The notes under the pieces: model-generated
Databases searched by the model: none
The model's input: the letters and a program-made list of their open reading frames with translations, nothing else
Told to the model about the DNA's origin: nothing
Assembly (NCBI GenBank): GCA_023052935.1
Contig: CM041293.1
Location: forward strand, 171,327,341-171,391,340
Length of the DNA: 64,000 nucleotides
DNA from: Piezodorus guildinii
Lineage: Eukaryota; Arthropoda; Insecta; Hemiptera; Pentatomidae
Reading direction: 5' to 3'
Position numbers and translations under genes: made by a program
Part shown: one piece after another, positions 41,146 through 52,599 of the stretch
Position numbering within the stretch: position 1 is the stretch's first letter
How the letters are laid out: each line of letters begins with the position of its first letter

Positions 41146-41430
41146 GGGATCACTTGTAGCTGGGTGGTTAGCATACCAGCCTCCTATGCCAAAGATTACG
41201 GGTTCAAACCCGCAGGTGGTCCTGGGATTTTTTAATGGGAGTAAAAAATCCTTAGTTATGCCGTCCTTCGTAAGGGACGTTAAAAGGGGGTCCCGAGCCT
41301 GTGCGATGTCAAGTACTCGTTAAAGATCCCTATCCTAATAAAACCTGTATAGGCAAAATTTAGGACTCCCACTGTAGCATCGTCCGATTAGCCATAGTAT
41401 CATAAAGTGACGTTAAATAAATAAACAAAC
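41145..41430 (+). mobile_element. SINE family A, full length
   Basis: It is flanked by a 13-bp direct repeat AACATAAGAATAG (41132-41144 and 41431-41443). The head has box A-like TAGCTGGGTGG and box B GGTTCAAACCC. The body carries CCGTCCTTCG, CGAGCCTGTGCGATGTCAAG and CATCGTCCGATTAGCC, and the tail is TAAATAAATAAACAAAC. Expected to be transcribed by RNA polymerase III from the internal boxes. Confidence 0.88.
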
Positions 41431-41559
41431 AACATAAGAATAGTAATAGAAATGTATAACATACCGTTTTAAAACTAAATGATTGAGAAATTTTTTTTTA
41501 TCTCATATACGAAGTTTTGGAACGCAATGCAAAGGATAGGGCACAAACATTGGGGATTA

Positions 41560-41760
41560 ATTTACAACTGTATAATAAAATATATTTACTAAATGTAATA
41601 CAAGATACAAATGTTATGATTCACATGTAGGGATACTACCCATAGGCAGCTCTCCAAAATGTATGCTTAACTAGAAGGTCTCGGGGCCATCTTTTTTTCA
41701 GACGCCTCGGAGGATTATCAGTGATTGTGTAGGAAGTGAGGAAACTAGTTTATTAGATTT
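41560..41760 (-). pseudogene. Jockey-type LINE 3' end (subfamily B)
   Basis: The plus-strand words TTACAACTGTATAATAAAAT, AAGGTCTCGGGGCCATC and CGCCTCGGAGGATTATCA match 36790-36965 and 49090-49260. Only the 3' UTR and the last codons remain. Confidence 0.65.
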
Positions 41761-42280
41761 TATTAGCCTACGTATGTGACTGTTTTGTGTTTTCAGTAAA
41801 CATAATATTTCCTCTTCTAAATAAGATGTAGAGATATCTAAAAAAATAAATCCTCAATGTAATTTTAAATAGTACTAACTGAAGTAGGGAAGAAATGAAA
41901 GTTATGCTTACACCATCTGAACTTTTTCAACTTTCAACTTTCTTTAAGCGTTCCACATTTAAGGAAACAAAGGTTGGTAGCCTCTTCATTTCTTCGTGCC
42001 GAGAAATTTCTCTCGGCTTTAACCGATCCTTTGACATGCAAACACGCAAATATATGCGGTGACACACTCCGGGGGTGAAAAAAAAATAGGTTATTCATTT
42101 GAGGGGAAAATCTGGTAAATGCGCATTGCGCCAGATTTTGGTTTCAAATTTATTGTTTTTACAGTTAGATGTTTTAAAGGTTTTTTTTTTATTGTTATTA
42201 TTAAGATTCCTCAGTTGTAAATATTAAAAAAATTAGAAATGATTAACAAACACAAAGCTTTTTTTTTGTGTGTTTATCAT
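41761..42280. other. Possible unique host DNA
   Basis: Includes a balanced segment at 41930-42080 (TCGTGCCGAGAAATTTCTCT, GGTGACACACTCCGGGGG). No gene recognised. Confidence 0.35.
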
Positions 42281-42351
42281 CCGTTTTACTTTACTTTGTG
42301 CAACTGTGGCTATTCCGACGATTTTACAATGGACGTTCTGTAGGGTAGGGC

Positions 42352-43689
42352 GGGGCTAGTTGAGCAATTTATCACTTGAACGGATACAGCTCCTCAATGA
42401 TAAGTCTCGATGAGTTTTTAAGCGACTTGATGGGTTCATAATATATCTCTTAGTAAAAGTGTCCTGAGTAATTTTTTTGTAAGAAGTCGAATTTAAGAGC
42501 TACAGCTATTTAAACCCAGGAAGTCAAATTTTCACAATGTACCCCATACGTGAGGTAAGTTGAGCAAGGGTATGGGGCAAGTTGTGCACGAAGAATGTCT
42601 AACCAAACCATGGGTTCGATTTCGACTAGACATAAAGTAAAATATGTGTTTAACAATTAGCTCTTTGTTTATTATCTTTTATTGACAGAACGACAAAATT
42701 TAAAGTAATTTTCTTTGAATAATTAACCAAAATTAGAATCAATAAAAAACGTATCTTAAGATTAACTTCAACATAAGATTCAATCTTGCTGTTTAAAATC
42801 AGACTTATATTATTACTCATACAGCTTATATCTTAAAAATGATATTAATTAGGTCTTTGGATCTTAATTATAATTGTCACTATTACAATCGACAAAAATG
42901 AAAGTAAGTTTATGCAGTGTTAGTGATTGAATAACAAAACTTGAAATAATTTCCGTTTGATAATTAACTGAAGGGGAGCGGCGTGGTCTAGTGGATAGAG
43001 CGCTAGTCTGCTGTGCTCCGGGTCCTGGGTTCGAATCCCGGCTGTGGCGGAATATTATTTATTCTGTTAATTCAGTCGGGGGGCGACCCTAGGGTATGGA
43101 GACCCTGCTGAGGCAGACCCAGCCTCTACAAAGTGGGTACCCAAATTAATTGGGGAAAAACTAGGCGGCTGAGCGTGATTAAGGCCTAATCACCTCATTG
43201 CACTGCCGTTGGCCTTTAAACAGTACGAATCTCTATATGTACTGAGCCCAAGACCCTTCATGGGTTATAGTGGTACAGGTTTTTTTTTTTTTTTTTTTAA
43301 TTAACTGAAAATACAATAAACAAAACAACAAAGCGACTATAACTCAACTAACCCTAACCCGGAGTTTAAAAACAAAAACGAGGTTATAATAAAATCATAA
43401 GAATTATACAAAGAACAACTCTATATATCAAAAGTACAATTATTCTCAGAAAGATTAACACTTACCTGATTAAAAGCAGATAAAAATTGACTAATACAGA
43501 CGAAAACGTATGATAAACGACGTTTTTACTTTATGGTCACAAAATAAAAAAAAACCCACGAGCGCTTCACTCACTCAGCGCTAGCGATTGCGTAGTGATT
43601 ATCCCTCTCACGACTCTTTCTTTCCGCCATAAGATGCCAATAAGTACGGTAAATAGTTTGCAAGGTATTTCAATTGCCCAACATGCCCC
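42352..43689. mobile_element. Candidate TIR DNA transposon, about 1.34 kb, SINE inside
   Basis: Short inverted ends GGGGCTAGTTGAGCAATT (42352-42369) and, read on the minus strand, GGGGCATGTTGGGCAATT (43672-43689) match at 15 of 18 positions. A subterminal GGGGCAAGTTGTGCACG near 42577 repeats the same theme. No transposase frame is present. A SINE (42973-43297) with its own target duplication is inserted. Superfamily unknown. Confidence 0.4.
42973..43297 (+). mobile_element. tRNA-derived SINE, family B, with 12-bp duplication
   Basis: It is flanked by TAATTAACTGAA at 42961-42972 and 43298-43309. The head has box A TGGTCTAGTGG and box B GGTTCGAATCC, both excellent matches to RNA polymerase III promoter consensus, in a tRNA-like spacing. 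The body (GCGGCTGAGCGTGATTAAGG, CTCTATATGTACTGAGCCC) is unrelated to family A. The 3' end is an 18-nt T run after GGTACAGG, which may act as a polymerase III terminator. Only one copy was seen. Confidence 0.88.
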
Positions 43690-43904
43690 TATGGTAAACT
43701 AGCTAAACTTAGATCTATACCTTATAATTTTAATTAATATTATTGAAAAAATTTATTATTATTATAAATATTGAAAACAATAAGTCAAAGGAGTCAGGTA
43801 AATCGGTACCATTCATAAGTAAATCACAGATTTTTCCGTTTTCTATAAAATTTCTTTAAGTAGTATTTCCAAAGTACTTTTTTGGAAATCAACGAGTCAT
43901 TTAA

Positions 43905-44735
43905 ATAAGCAAGTAGTTATCCGTAATCTCCTTGTATCCGCACTTATTTTCCCCCACTTTGACTATTGCTGCTTAGTATATGGTGGCCTCCCGACGATGC
44001 TTGAAGACAGGCTAAAACGAACATATTTTTAAGATTTGCATTCTGTACTCCGAAGAGGTCTCATGTAACCCATTTTGACGGCGAGTTAAAGTGGCTTCTT
44101 CCCCCAATCCGCAGACATTTCCTAGGATTATATCTTTACCAAATCATTAGATCCCAACACCCTCCATACATTCACAGTCTCCTACAATTTAAATCTTCAG
44201 TCCACACTCTTAAAACAAGATCGCGCCATTCCGACCTTTACTTTTCTACCTATAGAACTAAAACTTTTAATCGTTCCTTCCTGGTCCGCTCCTCTATTTT
44301 CTGGAATTCTCTACCTAATCATATCCGCCATGCTGCTTCTCTCTCCTCATTTAAATCCCAACTTTTCCAATACCTTTTATTATCCCAAAAAGACGCTTAA
44401 ATACAGTGATTCTTATGTTCCTGATATCACTTTGAAAGAAAAGTAATATTTGTTCTTTATTTAAACGCTGTTATATGTTAATTTATTTTTAATTTTGTTC
44501 AACACAATATTTTTTAAGAACTGTTTTTATTTTATTTTATCATATCATATTTTTTTTTTAATATATATATGTGTGGATATTCGTGTGTGATATGAACACT
44601 CGAATTATCCCATCTGTGTAATAAGTAATTAATTCTGTTCCTTCTGTCTGTTGTATATTTAAATTGTACAATTCTGTTATTCTTAGGGGACCCAGTCCCA
44701 GAATAAAAATTATTTTCTATTTCTATTTTTTATTT
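43905..44735 (+). pseudogene. 5'-truncated LINE, reverse transcriptase C-terminus and 3' UTR
   Basis: Broken frames encode VIRNLLVSALIFPHFDYCCL then VYGG near 43915. Near 44270-44400 they encode SFLVRSSIFWNSLPNHIR and SLSSFKSQLFQYLL, ending at TAA 44398-44400. This set (FDY, RSS.FWN.LP, FK) is the usual end of CR1/Jockey-like reverse transcriptases. The 3' UTR ends with GGGACCCAGTCCCAGAATAA and an ATTTTCTATTTCT tail, and the same UTR end recurs at 56560-56625. The coding part has frameshifts and stops. Confidence 0.75.
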
Positions 44736-44857
44736 TTTTTATTACAATTTGTTACAAAATGAACAATAATAATATTGACATGAGACCACATTCATACTAT
44801 ATATACAGAAAATAATAATAATAGTCAAATTACATAAAATAGAACATAAATAAATTC

Positions 44858-44924
<67 letters not shown>

Positions 44925-45717
44925 AAAATAATAATAATAAATAAAAAACAAAACAAATCGAAACAAAAACCTATTATTGAGATAAATAAAAAGTTGGCAA
45001 ATAAATAAACATCTTACACACAATCATAACTATATACAATATATACAATTGCTAAAGGGACCCCAGCAAGCGCTTTTCCCTCCACTTGTGGAGGAAAAAG
45101 AAGAATCCAAGAGTTCCCAGCGCCTCTATCTCAGCCGCTTCACTGGTCTGAGCCAGTGAAGGCTGAGTTAGGGCGCTGTAGCCACAAACATACCGTACAT
45201 GAGTGGAGGATCTGACCAGTGTCAGAACTCCAGTTTAAATGTTTACAATACGTCTCGTGGCCACTGCCGTTTCAATCTTCGAGGAGGATTGTAGGGATGG
45301 GTGGTGGTGCATAGGAATTGCGCTAAAGGGTTAGGATAAGGTTCTGATGAAATTTGGAAAATTTGGATGGTACCAGGTCTAAAACAAACGGAATATTAAG
45401 GTCATGGTGTAGGGTACAGTTAGTAACGTAATAAGGAGCATTAACTAATGTTCGGAGGACTTTGGATTGGAAGGATTGGATGCGTTTGATGTTAGAATGT
45501 TTAGCTGTTCCCCACAGTTCAAGTCCGTAGGTCCATGTAGGTTTCAGTACTGTCTTGTATATTAGTAATTTGTAGTCAACTGTAAGATGAGATTTTCTGT
45601 TTAGTAGTCTGTATAACTGGCCGAATCTCGAGTTCTTTTCTTTTTAGTCTTGTATGTGGGTTCCACGTCAGTCTTTTGTCTAGTAAAAAGCCGAGATACC
45701 GGACTGTGTCTGAGGAA
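44727..45717 (-). pseudogene. 5'-truncated Jockey LINE, same family as 5599-10386
   Basis: The plus-strand words TTACAATTTGTTACAAAATG, CCAGCGCCTCTATCTCAGCC, CTGACCAGTGTCAGAACTCC and TAGCTGTTCCCCACAGTTCA follow the order of the full-length copy from its poly-A side to about 6550. Coding frames are disrupted. An AT microsatellite (44859-44920) has expanded inside the 3' UTR. Confidence 0.8.
44859..44920. repeat. (AT)n microsatellite
   Basis: AT tract of about 60 bp inside a Jockey 3' UTR. Confidence 0.9.
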
Positions 45718-45732
45718 GGAAATTTCTAAATA

Positions 45733-46125
45733 CATTTTTTTTTATCCTGGAACATTTATTATCCCTTTAGAATAAAATATACAGAATGTACAAAGTGTGC
45801 TTTGGAGTATTAGAGTAAATTAAATACATATTGACAAGTTAATAATTACTGATATAAAATAGACATATTTAAATGAGAAGAAAACAACAACAACGCCAAA
45901 TTACAAAAAAAAAAAGAAGAAGCTTATTTACAATTATATTGAGCCTGGATATTCATTAAGTGATCTAATATGCGGGATTTGAAGGTAGAAAGAGAGTTAG
46001 AGTGATGGATGGAAGGAGGGATAGAATTCCATGAGATTGAGGATCGGATAAGAAAGGATCTGTCGAAATGTACAGTTCGGTGGGCCGTACAGGATTTGAA
46101 TTGTAGGAGGTCAAAAAAGTATTAC
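45733..46125 (-). pseudogene. LINE 3' end, CR1/Jockey-like
   Basis: The minus strand encodes TVHFDRSFLIRSSISWNSIP then HHSNSLSTFKSRILDHLMNI, the same C-terminal signature as at 44270-44400. A 3' UTR and a T run on the plus strand (poly-A) start at 45733. The copy is 5'-truncated. Confidence 0.7.
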
Positions 46126-46821
46126 TGCATCTAAATTAAATAAAGACAATGGAAGTTAATTATAGTAAATTTAATCATATTTAAAACTTTCTAATATTAG
46201 TGAAAGAAATAAGGATTACATTATAAATGGATCAATAAAGACATTAGAAGATTAAAATCATTGCTCGAAATGCCAAACACTAATTTCGACTATCAACAAC
46301 CTTCACAACCACAGCCGCCTGCCAACCTAATCCTAATCAAAATAACTGAATATTCTTGAGTGAAAGGTCAAAGTTATAAAAAGAAGAGAAATTAATGTTC
46401 ATTAAAGAGATATAACGGGGCAACAGTTTAATCGCGAAATATCTCCAGCTAATAAAAAAAAAAGAGAGGAATAATTAAAAAATGTAATAAAACCTTTGAG
46501 GAACAAAGCCGTGAGATTTCCATGAGAAAATGAGCTGAAATTAAAACTCTTCTTTCATATACTTCCAGATTAAGTAATTAAATCATTATCTGTTTTATTA
46601 GCAGTATTTTAAATTACACGAAATTTATTAAAGATTTTAGTATTGTGACTGAAACAATTCCATTCATAATATTTTTTTTTTTTTTAAATAAATAACATAC
46701 CGTAATCATACTAATATTTGATAGTCTGATGATCTTAAAATAGTTTTATTTAACGTACGTAGAAGAGTTAATTCCGTGATATTTGCTTATATGAAGATAA
46801 ATATTTTAGAAAAAAAAATTG
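46126..46821. other. Possible unique host DNA
   Basis: Unmatched elsewhere in the window, AT-rich with balanced patches near 46290-46340 and 46400-46510. No gene recognised. Confidence 0.35.
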
Positions 46822-47048
46822 ATGCGCGCAACACACGACTTCCACTTAGCTCCGTTGTTAAAATCAATTTAATGACTTTTAAATAAAGTTGGATTTGAAA
46901 AAAATCAAAAGAATTACTATTATTTTCGATGGAAATATTTATTTCAGATCAAATAACACAACAAAATTATTATCTACAGCAATAGTTTTATTCGCCTTTT
47001 ATCACTGTATATTATCTTATAGAACTTTTTATATATAATAATATTTTT
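46822..47048 (+). repeat. Helentron-like repeat, 5' part
   Basis: ATTGATGCGCGCAACACACG then ACTTCCACTTAGCTCCG is the family's 5' end. It is abruptly joined to the 3' end of the minus-strand copy at 47049. Confidence 0.55.
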
Positions 47049-47938
47049 TACTTTCACTTATTATATATAGTAAGGGAAAGTATTGCAATCGTGAAAATTT
47101 TCGAATTCCAGTTTTCAACGGAAATAAACATTTTAGGGTCCCCTGAGTCCAAATAACCAAGTCCCGAAAAAAGGTCTGTGTGTGTGTGGTAACTCCCGGG
47201 CGGAAACGGTAAGTCCTATGAAACTGAAATTTCATATTTAAGACAAATATACGCTTGAGACGTTACAAAATCTTTTTCATCAGAACGAGATTACCAGAAG
47301 AGCCACTTTACACTATGCATTTTGAACCTTTTTTCGATTTTCTCAAAAACGGTTCCGACGATTTTGATTAAACTCGCTCTATTGATGTAAAATTTAATAG
47401 GATTTAATATCATGTAGGTTTCATTCTGATTAAAATGGTCTGACAGAGCTCAGATGCCGATATTTTTAATTGTCTTTCCCTAAAGTACCTTTAATTTTGT
47501 TGATTTTATAAAAATAACTATATTATCTTGTTAACGCTGATAAAAAACAGGTAAATATATAAATTGAATAAATTCGATACCCAACTAAAGGAGAAAACAG
47601 AAAAAAATATTTTTTTTAATTCAATTTTTCGTTTTTGAACAAGAGCAGTAATATACATGTAGGATATACCATTGGAAAGCTAAAGATTTTAGAAAAAATA
47701 TTATCTTACACTCAAGCTTTTAAAAGTTAATAGAGAGTGATGAAAAGAAGATAAAACTAACTGATTATTTTAGATAATAATATAATAGATTTTTTAATAA
47801 AACACATGTTTCTATATAAATTCAATTTAATTAATTCTTTAATAGTTTCACGTATTTTTATCTCTAACTGTATTTGAATTTTTTTTCATTGATTTTAAAA
47901 ATGGAGGGAAGTGAAAGTCGTGTGTTGCCCGCACCAGA
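47049..47938 (-). repeat. Helentron-like repeat, longest copy, 890 bp
   Basis: Its 3' end (TACTTTCACTTA with TTATATATAG) is at 47049 and its 5' end (GAAAGTCGTGTGTTGCCCGC then ACCAGA) at 47938. It includes all blocks of the reference copy plus AACTCCCGGGCGGAAACGG. No coding capacity beyond short AT-rich frames. Confidence 0.65.
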
Positions 47939-48594
47939 TTTTTTTAGATCTTTAGCTTTTTACATCTGTATTGCTATTCTTTTGTTCGAAAAACAAAGTT
48001 ACTTAAATAATATTTATGTTATTTTCTTCTTTAGTTGGTTATCGAATTCGTCCTACTTTTATATTTACACGCTTTTATTAATAGTGAGATATATATGTTT
48101 TATTTTATCAAAATTACAATAAAACAAAACAGTGCTGCCCAACTGTATTGGCTTGCTATCACACACAGCGTACTTATCAATCTTGATGACATGTGATATT
48201 GACCTGAAAAGTAATAAATTTATCATACATTTACTTTCTTTATCAATAGCTTTCTATATTGTACCTTACAATATGTAATATAGATTACAATTTAAAGTAA
48301 AATCCATGCAAAAAAAGAAACAATTTTGAAAATGCACACCTAAAGGATCAACAGTATCAAAGAATCGATGACAAAATTTAAGCAAAAAGACAAGACGAAT
48401 AAAGAAAAACATAAATATAAGTAAATAAATAAGGTTAGCTAGAAATCTTAACCCAACCAATATCGATACAGCTGATGATGAATAATCCCCAATATTATAT
48501 TCTCAGCCATCATATACAATTCAATATTACCAACACCGAGTTCTTCTAGAATGCTCGTTCTACTGGGAATAGTCCCAGTTAATTATTTTTCAAA
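47939..48594. other. Unassigned AT-rich stretch with one short repeat
   Basis: The segment 48430-48520 (AAATCTTAACCCAACCAATA, CAATATTATATTCTCAGCC) is shared with 700-785. Nothing else recognised. Confidence 0.45.
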
Positions 48595-49060
48595 TCTACA
48601 AAATTAAAGGTACTTAAAAGAAAGAAAATGTAAACATTCGGCATCTGAGTCCTCTCAGAATATTTGAATGAGAATGTAAGCCCATACATTTATTTTCACA
48701 GTTGTTATTAATTAATTGTAATTAAAACAGTCCTTAAAATATGAAAATCGGGCATATCCTTTGAAATAGTAAATTAGTCCTTTTCGGGCGTAAAAAGGTA
48801 TGCAGTGCATAGTATAAAGTGGTTCTTTTAGTATTTTAATTTTTGTAAACAACGTTGCAACTACATCCCGGGCTCATGTAATACTTGTATATAATATCAA
48901 ATTTCAGTAAACGCACAGATTATTTAGCTAGACTTTTAATCATTTCCTATTTTCCTAAAGGATATTTCCTATAACATGTATTTTCGTTAAAAACTGGAAT
49001 TTAAAAAAATATTCATGATCAAAAAAATTTCCTTTACGATATATTCCATATAAAGGTTTT
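48595..49060 (+). repeat. Helentron-like repeat, old copy
   Basis: It is heavily diverged but collinear with the family: CTACAAAATTAAAGGTACTT, GTAAAAAGGTATGCAGTGCA, CATGTATTTTCGTTAAAAAC. The ends are eroded. Confidence 0.5.
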
Positions 49061-49064
49061 CTAA

Positions 49065-49600
49065 TTTTTTTTAAAACATTTTTATTGATATTTACAACTG
49101 TATTAACAAAAAAAATACATCAGGTAAATGTGACAGTTAAATAATACAATAACATTATATACATGTAGAGAAGCTTTCCATTGGAAGCACTCTAAACTAA
49201 TAGGTCTCGGGGCCATCTCTATATCCTTTTCAGGCGCCTCGGAGGATTATCATGAATTGACCAGGAATAAAGTATTGAAACTAGTGGGTTAGAGTGAGAA
49301 TGGAGTTTGTCATGAAAGGATTGATACCTGGTCCGGGCTAAATCAGTAGCATAGGAAACATTAAGATCTTTATGGATCAGTTTATTTGTGACAAAATTAG
49401 GAACATTGAGGATTTTACGAAGAATTTTCCATTGTGAGGATTGGATGCGGGAATAATTTGATGGTTTAGTAAGAGCCCCAAAAGCTCTACTCCGAAGTCC
49501 AGATTGGTCTTATAATAGTCATGTAGATGAGCATTTTCTAATTAAGAGGAAGGTTTGACCGTTTGTCTTGTATGTGTTGAAGTAGCCTAAAACGGCGACC
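49065..49600 (-). pseudogene. Jockey-type LINE 3' end (subfamily B)
   Basis: The plus-strand words TTGATATTTACAACTGTATT, AATAGGTCTCGGGGCCATC and GCGCCTCGGAGGATTATCAT, with a diverged coding part (TTTTACGAAGAATTTTCCAT), mark the minus-strand 3' end. Coding frames are broken. Confidence 0.7.
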
Positions 49601-49674
49601 ATATAAAGGTGAGTGAAAGTTTGTAAGTTCTTTTCAAAGTCATTTAACTAAACTGTTGTTAAACAGACAATGCT

Positions 49675-49855
49675 ACAGTAGAAGTCCGAAATTTTATCTA
49701 TTCAGGTTTAATTAGGATAAGGATCTTTAAATAGTACTTTGAAGGTACTCTTAACTATTAATTCACGTCTCCTCCAAAGGGCATATCCTGGGTTAGAACC
49801 CGTGAACTCGGCATCGAAGGTTGTTATGCTAGCCACTACACCACAGGTGACTTAC
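49675..49855 (-). repeat. SINE family A, diverged, minus strand
   Basis: The head region is recognisable at the right (TTATGCTAGCCACTACACCA, GTTAGAACCCGTGA) and the body at the left (TTCAGGTTTAATTAGGATAA). It is old and partly deleted. Confidence 0.65.
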
Positions 49856-50303
49856 AGATGAGTTAAAGTAATAATACATCAAGACGAATCGAACTAAAAA
49901 TATCGATTTTTTTACGTTTGAAATATCGATATATGATAGTATCATTAACCTATAGAGACTACAGATGACAGAACGGGCAAAGATATGTGGAGCAGTTCCC
50001 GAAATAGTGCTAGCTTCCCAGGCCAATACTAGCCATATCAAACATATAAATATATTTCTCTGAGTTTGATGTTGGGGCCCCACCAAATGTTATGTAAATT
50101 TATCTCAATATATTTTTAGTATTTTTTTTAGAACAGCTAGAAAAAAATAACACATCAAAACATTGAATATATTTCAAGATACGCACCTACCCGCCACAGA
50201 TACGGGAGAGGCTAATCGTTGAGGATTGAGAAAGTGTACTTAAACGGTTTGAGGAAATTAAGGACTTATATATAATGTTCCTAATCAGTAATCCTAATAA
50301 TTC

Positions 50304-50345
<42 letters not shown>

Positions 50346-51030
50346 TATAATTTTGTAATAATATATACTTATATATTATTACAAAAATTAATTTTATTTA
50401 TACTAATTAAAATTCAATATTATTGAAACTGGAACTGCTTCTTTGGAAATGCTATATGAAATATCTTTCGCAGCGAAGGAAAAAAAAATTCGATAATAAT
50501 GAACACAATAAAATTTAGAGCCATAATTTTAACATTCCATGTCTACTGTCACAATGTAGTAGCTATCAGGACCGAAAATCCTCCTCGACCAAGTTCCCAG
50601 TAGCAACCAAGTCTTGCTTCTTCTGTTTAGCGATAATGACTCCGCATTGTTTCTTTTCAAGGAATTATCTCCATGTTTTTTTTTTCTTTATGCCTCTTCC
50701 TCGGCATTGTTATGTTTATCCTTTGTTGCTGAACGTAAGAAGTCGGGGCTATGCCCTCAGCCTCAAGACGAAGATACAAACACCACTGACAGATGTTATC
50801 CAGATGTCTTCAGCACTACTTCCTAGTTCGCTTCTTGTAGCTTCCTTGATACAGTTTGTAACTTTTGAATAGATTTACAGAAATTATCTAGTTTATAATA
50901 GATCAGAAAAAATCAATATCATCCTAGGATTAAATAATTAAGAGTACAAAACAGATAAAGTACATTTATCGTTCCAAGAAACCGTCGAATATTTAAAAGG
51001 GAAAATTGGATGTCACTTATTGAAAATAAT
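49856..51030. other. Unassigned stretch with an (AT)n tract
   Basis: An AT microsatellite lies at about 50304-50350. Two overlapping frames at 50614-50872 lack any recognisable domain. GATGTTGGGGCCCCACCAAA near 50065 looks like an LTR-element junction, but no LTR pair was found. Confidence 0.4.
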
Positions 51031-51501
51031 ATATGAAAACAAGATAATTTTATTCGAAGTATTTACCTTATTTTTCTACACATTTTTCCCAACGTGACAC
51101 CAACTTTTTTATTCCCGAACTGAAAAACTCTGAGCTTTGAAGTGAAACAAAATCTGAAAACGGACTTTTTACTTGAACATCATTTTCAAAAAGTTTCCCT
51201 TTGACGAAGTTGTCTAAATTCCTGGACAGATGGTAATTTGTTGGAGACAAGTCGGGAGAATATGGTGTGTGCGGAAGAACTTCGTAGCCCAGTTCTTTCA
51301 ATTTTTGCACGGTATGTTTTGAAACATGGGGTCTTGCTGCCGCTCAGTGAGATCATGAGATACCCATGTATCGAGATTTTTTACCTTCCCAATACACTTT
51401 AAATGTCTGGAAACGGTAGATGCACTTGCATTTAATTGTGCTGAGAGTCCTTTAACTGTTTGGTAGGGGTTAAAACGGACATTTAATGTGAAATAACCCA
51501 A
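51031..51501 (-). mobile_element. Non-autonomous mariner, truncated, minus strand
   Basis: It keeps the C-terminus (DLSPTNYHLSRNLDNFVKGK, FSSGIKKLVSRWEKC) and the shared central junction (QDPMFQ next to VQKLKEL) at about 51300-51330. It then skips the N-terminal domain, joining GGTAGGGGTT to the 5' TIR (TTTAATGTGAAATAACCCAA) that ends at 51500. The 3' TIR is missing. Confidence 0.82.
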
Positions 51502-52266
51502 TAAATAAACTCGTCAAAACAGTACTTTTAATAAGATTTCTTAAAAACTTTGCTCAGATTAAGATTTCTCAATCCTAAGTTTATTAAAATTTTATTTTAT
51601 TTTAAAAACCAAGAATACAACTTAAATATTTTAGTGGTTTATTTTATTTTCATTAACGCTCTATATATCTGTTAGTTCTAAATCAATTTCAAAAATTCTT
51701 TTTTCTTTATGTTGGAATACATAGAACTCTTTTGTTAGCATTTTAGTGGTACTAATGATATACATATTTTTTCTCTATCTTCAAAAAGTTAGTTACTAAG
51801 TTACTAGATTGAACCGCTCCTAATCGGGAATTGAAACGGTTGGGGGTCCGCGAATTTTTTTTTTTTTTTTGTTAACCACTGCTGTAGAATTAAGAAAATT
51901 TCATTATTTTTCATCTTGGAGTTGTAGCATATAAATTAGTTAACTGTTTATTTTAGTTTTATGCTTACTTATTATTGATACCTGGATATGTAAATATTTA
52001 CTATAGTTTATTATAACTATTTAAGCAATAGTTATCAAAACAGTTAGGCTACAGGAGACACTGCAATCGGAGGATAGATTGAATACAAAGTTGACTCAGG
52101 TTATCTTTATTGAGACATCTGTCAGGACCCAGGACTCAAAAGCCCCTCACAAGACTTGACAACTTAATATATTTCCGATCATTCCCAAAACTATGCCCTT
52201 ATATTTTTATTTTTTTAATATACACCCAGACCTTGCTCATCTACGCTGTATAATTAAATTTGTTTT
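51502..52266. other. Unassigned stretch
   Basis: AT-rich, with a poly-T run near 51860 and a balanced patch at 52085-52165 (CATCTGTCAGGACCCAGGAC). No element recognised. Confidence 0.4.
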
Positions 52267-52599
52267 TATAGCATTTCCAAGTCAATTGTAACCTTTTCCA
52301 AGTCAAATGTCACCTTTTCCATTTCAAATGTTACCTTTTCCAAGTCAAATGTCACCTTTTTCTTCACTTCTAGTCTTAAATATTCCGTTTTATTTATTTA
52401 TTTATTGAAAAATAATTAGTTTAATTAACATTATGACTTTTTTTAAAATTTTGGCATATCATATCGGTATTTTTTTTTTGTTTTTTTAGATATTTGATAT
52501 CAAGTTCGGTTTTTTACTAGCTAATATTTAAAAAAACTAATTATCGTCTATTTAGTTTTAAGATAGTTATTGATTTTGAGTTTGTAGAGGGGAGGGGTA

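Noticed and set aside
42973..43050. Genuine tRNA gene with perfect A and B boxes
   Set aside because: It has a 12-bp target duplication around a 325-bp unit, which fits a SINE; the acceptor ends do not pair well.
50050..50095. LTR retrotransposon boundary around GATGTTGGGGCCCCACCAAA
   Set aside because: No matching second LTR, coding region or convincing primer site could be found nearby.
50614..50872. Two overlapping open frames that might be a small gene
   Set aside because: No domain, competing frames of similar length and no supporting signals.
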